A stretch of DNA of 7,769 nucleotides from Alphaproteobacteria bacterium (GTDB lineage Bacteria; Pseudomonadota; Alphaproteobacteria; Micavibrionales; UBA2020): assembly GCA_023136145.1 (NCBI GenBank), contig JAGLRU010000131.1:1-7769 (forward strand). The letters run 5' to 3'. The notes beneath the pieces were generated by a model. The model did not search any database, had not been told where the DNA came from, and saw nothing but the letters and a program-made list of their open reading frames with translations. Both the position numbers and the translations under genes were made by a program. Below are positions 1 to 5,408 of the stretch, one piece after another (positions within the stretch are counted from its first letter, which is position 1; every line of letters starts with the position of its first letter).

Positions 1-1207
1 ATGGCACTCCGATGTCGCCGCTCACTTGAAAAAAAACGGTGCGGAAATCTTGATTGTACCCAACAGCAGCCCATTTGAAGTCGATAAAACTTTTCTTAGA
101 ATACAGATCGCGCAAACTCGCGTGAACGAAAATAATTTACCACTGCTCTACCTCAATCAGGTGGGCGGACAAGACGAGCTGGTCTTCGACGGTGCATCCT
201 TCGCGCTCGATCATAAAGGCAGTATCCTGACGCAACTACCAAGCTACAGAGAATACGCAACAACGACAATCTGGGAGCGTGGCGAAACATGGATATGCAA
301 ATCTTTTGAGACATCGCATCCGCTGCTTAAGGGTTCAGAAGCAATTTATCAAACACTAATGCTTGGACTCCGCGACTATGTAGACAAGAACGAATTTCCG
401 GGAGTATTGATCGGTATGTCTGGCGGAGTTGATAGCGCACTTTCCACTGCAATTGCAGTGGATGCCCTCGGTGCCAGCCGCGTTCACTGCTTTATGATGC
501 CATCACCCTGCACATCCAAAGAAAGCATCGATGATGCGAAAGAGTGCAGCGAACTTCTGGGTATAAGACATGGCTCCGTCTCCATCAAATCAGCGATGGA
601 TTCCTTCGATGCAATGCTAAAGGAAGCCGGACAGAACCCAAACGGCATCACCGCCGAAAATATTCAAGCGCGATCACGCGGGGTGTTTCTGATGGCGATG
701 TCGAACGCAACCGGATATATGGTTCTCTCAACCGGCAATAAATCCGAAATATCGGTTGGCTATGCAACCCTGTACGGCGATATGTGCGGTGGTTACAGCG
801 TACTAAAAGATGTTTATAAAATGACCGTATTCGAATTGTGCAAATGGCGCAATAAGGTTTATCCGCACGGAGCAAAATGCCCTTCTGGGCGCGTCATTCC
901 GGAACGCATCATCACCAAACCACCCTCTGCCGAACTCCGTCCAGATCAAAAGGACGAGGACAGTTTGCCACCATATCCTATACTAGATGACATCCTTCAT
1001 AGTCTAATTGAAGAAGAAATGGGGCTGAAAGAAATCGTCGCACGCGGTCATACACCTGAAATAGTCAACAGCGTGTGGAAAATGCTCGACCGCGCCGAAT
1101 ACAAGCGTCGTCAAGCCTGCCCCGGCGTTAAAATCAGTCATAAATCCTTTGGTCGCGACCGCCGCTATCCAATCACCAACAAATTCACTGATATTGTGAC
1201 GGGGTGA
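1..1207 (+). CDS. nadE: Glutamine-dependent NAD+ synthetase, 5' end cut off by window
   Basis: This enzyme makes NAD+ from deamido-NAD+ and ATP in the cytoplasm, using ammonia released from glutamine by an N-terminal nitrilase-like domain. About 402 C-terminal residues are present. The reading frame is open from base 2 and encodes WHSDVAAHLKKNGAEILIVP, typical nitrilase-domain sequence; the catalytic Cys of this family normally lies a few residues before that Trp, so it should be just outside the window. The TTG at 26 is therefore not the start. The synthetase domain shows the PP-loop ATP-binding motif SGGVDS (bases 419-436), STGNKSE (728-748) and the C-terminal signature ITKPPSAELRPDQ (911-949). 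The stop is TGA at 1205-1207. The histone-deacetylase-like gene follows on the same strand after 74 bases that contain a palindromic element. Identification is firm. Confidence 0.96.
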   Translation, partial: WHSDVAAHLKKNGAEILIVPNSSPFEVDKTFLRIQIAQTRVNENNLPLLYLNQVGGQDELVFDGASFALDHKGSILTQLPSYREYATTTIWERGETWICKSFETSHPLLKGSEAIYQTLMLGLRDYVDKNEFPGVLIGMSGGVDSALSTAIAVDALGASRVHCFMMPSPCTSKESIDDAKECSELLGIRHGSVSIKSAMDSFDAMLKEAGQNPNGITAENIQARSRGVFLMAMSNATGYMVLSTGNKSEISVGYATLYGDMCGGYSVLKDVYKMTVFELCKWRNKVYPHGAKCPSGRVIPERIITKPPSAELRPDQKDEDSLPPYPILDDILHSLIEEEMGLKEIVARGHTPEIVNSVWKMLDRAEYKRRQACPGVKISHKSFGRDRRYPITNKFTDIVTG

Positions 1208-1281
1208 TACCAAAGATTCTAAGTTTTGTCTCAGAATGACAAAAAGGGAAATTGTTCAATAAACTGCTACGCAAGGTTCAT
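1208..1281. repeat. Intergenic spacer with small palindromic element
   Basis: The 74-base gap after nadE contains GATTCT (1215-1220), an 11-12 base loop region and AGAATGAC (1233-1240). ATTCT and AGAAT can pair. The 26 bases at 1215-1240 have the same length as 4658-4683, matching at about 16 of 26 positions and both ending in ATGAC, so the two look like diverged members of one dispersed palindrome family. No T-run follows that would make it a convincing terminator. Confidence 0.5.
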
Positions 1282-2232
1282 ATGACCACACTTTTTATCA
1301 CCCATCCCATCTATCTCGAACACCTGCCGAATCCGGGGCATCCAGAGTGTTCAGCGCGGCTGGAGGCAATTGAAGCAGCGTTAGCGACTGATGAAGGATT
1401 TTCAAAGCTTAAAAGAAAAACCGCGCGGCGTGCCGAAATTGATGACCTAAAGCTCGCTCACAGCGAAGAGCATATCCGCACAACTCTGAAGCTTGTGCCG
1501 GATGTTGGACTCAATTTTCTCGACAACGACACCCTCCTCTCGCCGCAATCAGGAGAAGCAGCACTGCACGCAGCAGGAGCCGTTCTGGATGCCGTGGACT
1601 CCCTCCTTTCTGGGGAAGCGTCCAACGCTTTCTGTGCTGTGCGCCCGCCGGGGCATCACGCGTACCGCAACAAAGGCGGCGGATTTTGCCTGTTTAACAA
1701 TATTGCCGTTGGCGCGATGTACGCACTAAAACACCACAACCTTTCCAGCGTTGCCATTGTTGATTTTGACGTTCATCACGGCAACGGCACGCAAGGCATC
1801 GCTATGGACGAACCTAATATTTTTTACGCATCAACCCATCAATCGCCCCTTTATCCTTTTACAGGAATGGCAGACGAAACGGGGCGTTTCAACAATATCC
1901 TCAACATCCCACTGCCCGCTCACAGCGGCGGAACTGTCGCCAGAAAAGCCATGTTGGAAAAAATCATTCCCCGCCTCGATGCCTTCGCCCCGGAAATGAT
2001 TTTCGTTTCCGCCGGATTTGACGCGCACCGTGACGATCCGATTGGCGGGCTGGACTGGGTGGAAGAAGACTATTCCGCCATGACAATGATGCTTCTGGAT
2101 GCCGCAGAGCGTCATTGCAAAGGACATCTTGTCTCCGTTCTGGAAGGCGGATACAATCTCACAGCACTGGGACAATCCGTAGCAGCCTGCCTACACGTTA
2201 TGATACAGAGGAACAGAGATGAAAAAACCTGA
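1282..2232 (+). CDS. Histone deacetylase superfamily (AcuC/AphA-like) zinc amidohydrolase
   Basis: This is a 316-residue cytoplasmic protein of the arginase/deacetylase fold, which removes acyl groups from lysine side chains, polyamines or small amides. The family motifs occur in order: RPPGHH at residues 121-126 (the active-site His pair is H125 and H126), DFDVHHGNG from 161 (zinc ligands D163 and H165), GFDAHRDDP from 245 (third zinc ligand D247) and EGGYNL from 288 (catalytic Tyr Y291). All catalytic residues are intact, so activity is expected. The ATG at 1282 is preferred over the in-frame TTG at 1252: it has AAGG at 1273-1276 five bases upstream, the purine stretch before the TTG is too close, and MTTLFITHP is a normal family N-terminus. 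Its end overlaps the EpmA-like gene by 14 bases. The substrate cannot be told from sequence; acetyl-lysine proteins, acetylpolyamines and acetoin-utilisation roles are all possible. Confidence 0.93.
   Translation: MTTLFITHPIYLEHLPNPGHPECSARLEAIEAALATDEGFSKLKRKTARRAEIDDLKLAHSEEHIRTTLKLVPDVGLNFLDNDTLLSPQSGEAALHAAGAVLDAVDSLLSGEASNAFCAVRPPGHHAYRNKGGGFCLFNNIAVGAMYALKHHNLSSVAIVDFDVHHGNGTQGIAMDEPNIFYASTHQSPLYPFTGMADETGRFNNILNIPLPAHSGGTVARKAMLEKIIPRLDAFAPEMIFVSAGFDAHRDDPIGGLDWVEEDYSAMTMMLLDAAERHCKGHLVSVLEGGYNLTALGQSVAACLHVMIQRNRDEKT
2207..2218 (+). promoter_or_regulatory. Ribosome binding site of the EpmA-like gene, inside the upstream gene
   Basis: AGAGGA at 2207-2212 lies six bases before the ATG at 2219, within the last codons of the deacetylase gene. 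This supports the ATG as the true start and fits translational coupling, because the upstream stop (2230-2232) lies 9 bases beyond the downstream start codon. Confidence 0.7.
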
Positions 2233-3433
2233 AAAACACATTGTCCGCGTGATTGAGTCAGATCAACTGAAAAACCGCACCGTTGTCATTGCAAAAGATA
2301 TACAGCATCAGATCGAATGGCCGGGAACCCCGCCAACCGTTGGCGACGTTTATACGGCTGTATTTTCGCCTCGCTTCGCACCACTTGAAAAAATAGCCAA
2401 TGGAAATCCTGAGGCGGATATTATCAACGGCGACACTCTTCGCTGGCGCAAGCCGGATGCAAACGGATGTACCCGTATGGATGCACTTTACAAACGCCAC
2501 ATTATCAAACGCGCCATCCGCGATTATCTGCATAACGAAAAATTTATTGAGATCGATATGCCTTTGTTTGTGCGTGGAACAACACCAGATACGGAGATCG
2601 ACTCTTTCTCCTTCGACGGACGATACCTTTCCACCTCGACAGAATACCAACTCAATCGCATGGAAATCGGCGGGTTTGACCGCATTTACACCCTAACGCA
2701 AAACTTCCGGCGCGGAGAAACCGGACGCTATCGCAACCCCGAATTCACAATGCTGGAATGGGCACGAGTCGGAGAGACGCTGGAGGATATTGAGCGAGAT
2801 ATGGAACAGTTTATCTGGTGTGCACATACGGCACTGGGCGGCTCCGAACAATTGACATGGCAAGGCAACACAATCGACATCACACCACCGTTTGACCGTA
2901 TGACGGTGAAAGAAGCCGTAAAGCACGTTACCGGTGCTGAACTACCCGATTTTTCCGCATCCTCGCTTTTAAAAACAATTCATGCGGCAAAGATCACAAT
3001 GCACAACGCAGACAAAGCGGATGACTTTCTATTATTTTCAATGCTTATAGATTACCTTCAGGAACATCTGGGATTTGAACGTCCGGTCTTTATACACGAC
3101 TGGCCAGCGTTTCAAACATCCTCGGCAAAAGAGAGCGAGTCCGGAGAATTTGTTGAGCGCAGCGAACTTTTTATCGCAGGAGTAGAACTAAGCAACGGCT
3201 TTCCCTCACTAACAAATGCGGTGCGCCAACAGGAAACTTTTCAAAGACAGCTTGATCGTCGCCGCATGTGCAGGAAAGAAAAAACAGAACTCGACACCGC
3301 CTACCTCAATGCAATGCGTGAAGGATTTCCATCCAGTTCAGCGATGGCACTTGGCTTTGATCGACTTGTTATGCTCCTAACAGACCAGCGTGACATTGCC
3401 TCCGTCCTCGCTTTCGGCTGGGATGAGTTATAA
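2219..3433 (+). CDS. epmA: EpmA-like lysyl-tRNA synthetase paralogue (EF-P lysine ligase family) with N-terminal extension
   Basis: This is a 404-residue class II aminoacyl-tRNA-synthetase-like protein. EpmA (PoxA/GenX) attaches beta-lysine to a conserved lysine of elongation factor P. Visible are motif 2 (residues 162-181, NFRRGETGRYRNPEFTMLEW), the substrate-binding stretch GVELSNGF (321-328) and motif 3 (375-386, SAMALGFDRLVM). Ala377 sits where EpmA has Ala and true lysyl-tRNA synthetases have Gly, as I align it, which favours EpmA over LysS. E. coli EpmA is 325 residues and begins close to its catalytic core; here about 72-80 residues precede the core (LYKRH at 90). They are rich in hydrophobic/charged alternation and too short for the full tRNA anticodon-binding domain. 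No efp or epmB gene is in the window, so the target protein is inferred. A truncated LysS-like enzyme with another target is the main alternative. Confidence 0.82.
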   Translation: MKKPEKHIVRVIESDQLKNRTVVIAKDIQHQIEWPGTPPTVGDVYTAVFSPRFAPLEKIANGNPEADIINGDTLRWRKPDANGCTRMDALYKRHIIKRAIRDYLHNEKFIEIDMPLFVRGTTPDTEIDSFSFDGRYLSTSTEYQLNRMEIGGFDRIYTLTQNFRRGETGRYRNPEFTMLEWARVGETLEDIERDMEQFIWCAHTALGGSEQLTWQGNTIDITPPFDRMTVKEAVKHVTGAELPDFSASSLLKTIHAAKITMHNADKADDFLLFSMLIDYLQEHLGFERPVFIHDWPAFQTSSAKESESGEFVERSELFIAGVELSNGFPSLTNAVRQQETFQRQLDRRRMCRKEKTELDTAYLNAMREGFPSSSAMALGFDRLVMLLTDQRDIASVLAFGWDEL

Positions 3434-3461
3434 GCGGATAAGATCAAAACGGGGTCTCGGA

Positions 3462-3485
3462 GATACCGGCTTTCGCCGATATGAC
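3462..3485. repeat. Palindromic intergenic element downstream of the EpmA-like gene
   Basis: GATACCGGC (3462-3470) and GCCGATATGAC (3475-3485) form a hairpin with a CGGC/GCCG core, a TTTC loop and a TAT/ATA outer stem around one mismatch. It ends in ATGAC like the elements at 1215-1240 and 4601-4683. It sits in the 93-base gap between two convergent genes. Confidence 0.55.
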
Positions 3486-3487
3486 GG

Positions 3488-3528
3488 AAAAGAGGCAACG
3501 GGAGGTGACGAAACCTCCACCTTATTTT
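3488..3528. terminator. Possible bidirectional terminator between convergent genes
   Basis: GGAGGT (3501-3506) and ACCTCC (3513-3518) form a perfect 6-bp stem with the loop GACGAA. On the plus strand it is followed by ACCTTATTTT (3519-3528), fitting an end for the nadE-deacetylase-epmA block. On the minus strand the T-run (3488-3491) is nine bases past the stem, a weaker fit for the Sel1 gene. The position between two facing genes supports the call; the modest T-runs keep it tentative. The 3' part of the stem overlaps the left copy of the 38-base direct repeat. Confidence 0.45.
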
Positions 3529-3552
3529 ACTGATTCACCTTTTTTGGTTTCC
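3515..3552. repeat. Left copy of 38-base direct repeat (Sel1 gene 3' end)
   Basis: Bases 3515-3552 match 4702-4739 at 37 of 38 positions, the only difference being T at 3525 against C at 4712. This copy covers the last codons and stop of the Sel1-repeat gene plus 12 downstream bases. The two copies are in the same orientation, 1187 bases apart, and bracket the entire Sel1 gene. Confidence 0.95.
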
Positions 3553-4528
3553 ACTTAGCGGCTCGTTTCTGAACCTTAGAAATCTGCTCAGGTGTAAGAG
3601 ACATCATGCTACGGTCACGAGCATCTACATTAATTTTATCACCAACAGTTGAAGCAAGAATCAGCCAAAAATAAGATTCCTCAAAATTCTGCGGCACACC
3701 ATGCCCTGTAAAGTATGATAAGCCAAGATAAAATTGTGCCTTAGCGACTCCTCGTTCTGCTGCTTTACGAAACCACTTTACCGACTCAACATGATTCTGC
3801 GGCACACCACGTCCGATAGAGTGCAACAAGCCAAGATAAAATTGTCCTTCAGCATGTCCTTGATCTGCTGCTTTGCGAAACCATTTTACTGCTTCTTTAT
3901 AATTTTGCGTTACGCCTTGTCCAGAATTATACAACATACCAAGATTATATTGTGCCTTAACATCTCCTTGATCTGCTGCTTTTTGATACCATTCTGCTGC
4001 TTTTTTATAATCCTGCGTTACACCTCTCCCATAATTATAAAGTACACCAAGATTATATTGTGCCTCAACGAGTCCTTGATCTGCTGCTTTTTGAACCCAT
4101 TTTACCGCCTTGGCGTAATCTTGCGCTACGCCTTGCCCGTTGTAGTAAGCATCACTAATAAGATATTGAGCAGTAGCATTTCCCTGTTCCGCTACTTTGC
4201 TATACCACTTTACCGCCTTAGCGTAATCCTTTGGCACACCATGCCCACGTTCATATAACAAGCCAAGAAAATATTGTGCATCAGCGTATCCTTGATACGC
4301 AGCTTTTTGAAACCACTTTGCTGCTTTAGCGTAATCTTGCGGTACGCCCTTTCCTTTATAGTATAACAAGCCAAGCATTCCTTGTCCTATAGCATCCCCT
4401 TGTTCTGCACTTTTTTTGATGTTAGCAATTTCCTTATCAGACGGCGGAGATTGAGCATTAGCACTCTGACAAAAAAAGACAGCAGCCATAAAAACAGCAA
4501 CAGAGATAATTAAATATTTTTTCAGCAT
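3527..4528 (-). CDS. Secreted Sel1-repeat (SLR) protein, seven repeats
   Basis: This 333-residue protein has a clear Sec signal peptide: basic MLKKY, a hydrophobic core to about residue 19, then SANA/Q with probable cleavage after A25. Seven Sel1 repeats of exactly 36 residues follow, starting at residues 44, 80, 116, 152, 188, 224 and 260, each shaped like GxAxAQxxLGxLYxxGxGV with a KAxKWxxKAA helix. A basic 38-residue tail ends in KWKPKKVNQ. Sel1 repeats form stacked helix pairs that scaffold protein-protein contacts; secreted bacterial members act in envelope, signalling or host-interaction roles, so the specific role is unknown. The ATG at 4528 has AGGAG (4535-4539) six bases upstream. 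Repeats 4 and 5 share a 20-base exact match at 108-base offset (3938-3957 and 4046-4065), pointing to recent internal repeat expansion or conversion. Six 60-base lines counted by hand give about 40% GC, against about 51% in five lines from the plus-strand genes to the left. Confidence 0.93.
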   Translation of the reverse strand: MLKKYLIISVAVFMAAVFFCQSANAQSPPSDKEIANIKKSAEQGDAIGQGMLGLLYYKGKGVPQDYAKAAKWFQKAAYQGYADAQYFLGLLYERGHGVPKDYAKAVKWYSKVAEQGNATAQYLISDAYYNGQGVAQDYAKAVKWVQKAADQGLVEAQYNLGVLYNYGRGVTQDYKKAAEWYQKAADQGDVKAQYNLGMLYNSGQGVTQNYKEAVKWFRKAADQGHAEGQFYLGLLHSIGRGVPQNHVESVKWFRKAAERGVAKAQFYLGLSYFTGHGVPQNFEESYFWLILASTVGDKINVDARDRSMMSLTPEQISKVQKRAAKWKPKKVNQ

Positions 4529-4549
4529 ATTTTTCTCCTATCGGCAGAA

Positions 4550-4578
4550 ATTTTCGCATTGTGTTCTGTCACGGTCAA
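4550..4578 (-). promoter_or_regulatory. Possible sigma-70-type promoter of the Sel1-repeat gene
   Basis: Read on the minus strand, TTGACC (4573-4578) is followed after 17 bases by GAAAAT (4550-4555). The -35 box is good and the -10 box is weak. Transcription would begin near 4543, giving a leader of about 15 bases that still contains the ribosome binding site at 4535-4539. Confidence 0.35.
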
Positions 4579-4600
4579 GGTGAATACATTATTTCTTTTA

Positions 4601-4683
4601 GTCATTCCGACAGAGCGCATTAGCGCAACGAGGAATCTTCTTACTGGCAACGAACAAGATCCCTCGACTTCGCTCGGGATGAC
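4601..4683. repeat. Composite palindromic intergenic element with terminal inverted repeats
   Basis: The element begins GTCATTCC (4601-4608) and ends GGGATGAC (4676-4683), inverse complements with one mismatch. The left arm folds through ATTCC (4604-4608) with GGAAT (4632-4636), and an inner GCGC/GCGC pair (4615-4618 with 4623-4626). The right arm folds through ATCC (4659-4662) with GGAT (4677-4680) and CGA (4665-4667) with TCG (4674-4676), leaving a two-base bulge. From memory this GTCATTC...GGATGAC shape resembles small dispersed palindromes common in many bacterial genomes. It has no coding capacity and lies in the 213-base spacer between sodB and the Sel1 gene. Confidence 0.7.
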
Positions 4684-4701
4684 ACGGTGGGAATTACGTC
4701 A

Positions 4702-4739
4702 CTCCACCTTACTTTACTGATTCACCTTTTTTGGTTTCC
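4702..4739. repeat. Right copy of 38-base direct repeat, a Sel1-gene 3' remnant after sodB
   Basis: This copy repeats 3515-3552 with one mismatch. On the minus strand it still encodes GKPKKVNQ followed by TAA, the exact end of the Sel1 protein except for W to G. It begins two bases after the sodB stop codon (TGA at 4742-4744). In the Sel1 reading frame the preceding codons, which overlap the sodB end, read A-A-E where the intact gene has A-A-K, so weak homology may run into sodB. GGTGG (4686-4690) and CCACC (4704-4708) can form a short hairpin beside it, but no T-run follows and I do not call it a terminator. Confidence 0.85.
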
Positions 4740-4741
4740 CT

Positions 4742-5389
4742 TCAGCAGCACATACATCCTCCGCATGAACTTCCGAAGGTGCCGAGCATACGATCCGCTT
4801 CTTCACAGTTTCGCATCGCATATTCCCAGTTAGCGAGTTTCTCTACGAAAGCCTCCAAAAAGTCAGCGCGGCGGTTCTGGTAGTCAAGATAATAAGCATG
4901 TTCCCATACGTCGCAAACAAGCAGAGGCGTTTTGCCTTCTGTCAGCGGAGTCTCGGCATTAGGGGTTTTAACAATCTCAAGTGCGCCTCTGTTCGATACC
5001 AGCCATACCCATCCGCTACCAAACTGGCTGACACCCATGCTGATAAATTGCGACTTAAAGGAGTCGAAATCACCGAAAGCCTCGGCGATTTTTTCAAGCA
5101 ATGCTGGAGATGCTCCGCCTTCACCGTCAGGAGTCATACTAAGCCAGAACATATTATGATTATAAATCTGACCAATATTGTTGAATAGTAGACTAACACC
5201 CTCCCTGCGAGCTTCAATAACCGCCTGTTCAAGCGGCATGTTTTCAAGATGTGTACCCTTGACAAGATCATTGGCTTTGTCCACATAAGCTTTATGATGC
5301 TTGCCATGGTGGAAATCAAGAGTTTTGGAGGAAATATACGGCTCTAGTGCCGCCTTATCGTATGGCAGTTCTGGTAGGGTAAAAGGCAT
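4742..5389 (-). CDS. sodB: Iron-type superoxide dismutase with Cys-rich C-terminal tail
   Basis: This 215-residue enzyme converts superoxide to hydrogen peroxide and oxygen. The Fe/Mn-SOD metal ligands are all present: H27 (DFHHGKHH), H78 (IYNHNMFW), D160 and H164 (DVWEHAYY). The Gln at 74 in NNIGQIYNH is at the N-terminal-half position typical of iron enzymes, and NAETPLT replaces the NQDTPL-type stretch of manganese enzymes; a cambialistic enzyme is possible. The ATG at 5389 is chosen because MPFTLPELPYDKAAL is the family N-terminus and AGGAG (5396-5400) lies six bases upstream. No signal peptide is seen, so it is cytoplasmic. It starts 19 bases after the deacetylase-like gene and is probably co-transcribed with it. 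The protein is about 18 residues longer than E. coli SodB: after NWEY it ends in a tail with cysteines 195, 209, 212, 214 and 215 (SSCGGCMCC), which is unusual. Confidence 0.95.
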   Translation of the reverse strand: MPFTLPELPYDKAALEPYISSKTLDFHHGKHHKAYVDKANDLVKGTHLENMPLEQAVIEARREGVSLLFNNIGQIYNHNMFWLSMTPDGEGGASPALLEKIAEAFGDFDSFKSQFISMGVSQFGSGWVWLVSNRGALEIVKTPNAETPLTEGKTPLLVCDVWEHAYYLDYQNRRADFLEAFVEKLANWEYAMRNCEEADRMLGTFGSSCGGCMCC

Positions 5390-5408
5390 GTCAGTCTCCT
5401 GTTTTTTA

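Noticed and set aside
26..1207. TTG at 26 as the start of the NAD synthetase gene
   Set aside because: The frame is open to the left edge and the upstream codons encode expected nitrilase-domain sequence, so the gene begins outside the window.
1831..2175. Minus-strand open frame inside the deacetylase gene
   Set aside because: It is antisense to clearly conserved catalytic motifs and its product resembles no family I know.
3734..4258. Open frame of 174 codons on the plus strand within the Sel1 gene
   Set aside because: It runs antisense to the 108-base repeats, its repetitive Leu/Cys/Phe-rich product mirrors the repeat period, and no ribosome binding site or family motif supports it.
4466..4471. 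Lipobox making the Sel1 protein a lipoprotein (Cys at residue 20)
   Set aside because: The preceding residues (AVFF) fit a lipobox poorly, while SANA/Q a few residues later is a good ordinary signal peptidase site.
4601..4683. CRISPR repeat or insertion-sequence end
   Set aside because: There is no regularly spaced array of identical repeats and no transposase; the structure is a single composite palindrome.
4686..4708. Rho-independent terminator for sodB
   Set aside because: The five-pair GGTGG/CCACC stem has a long loop and is not followed by a T-run on the minus strand.
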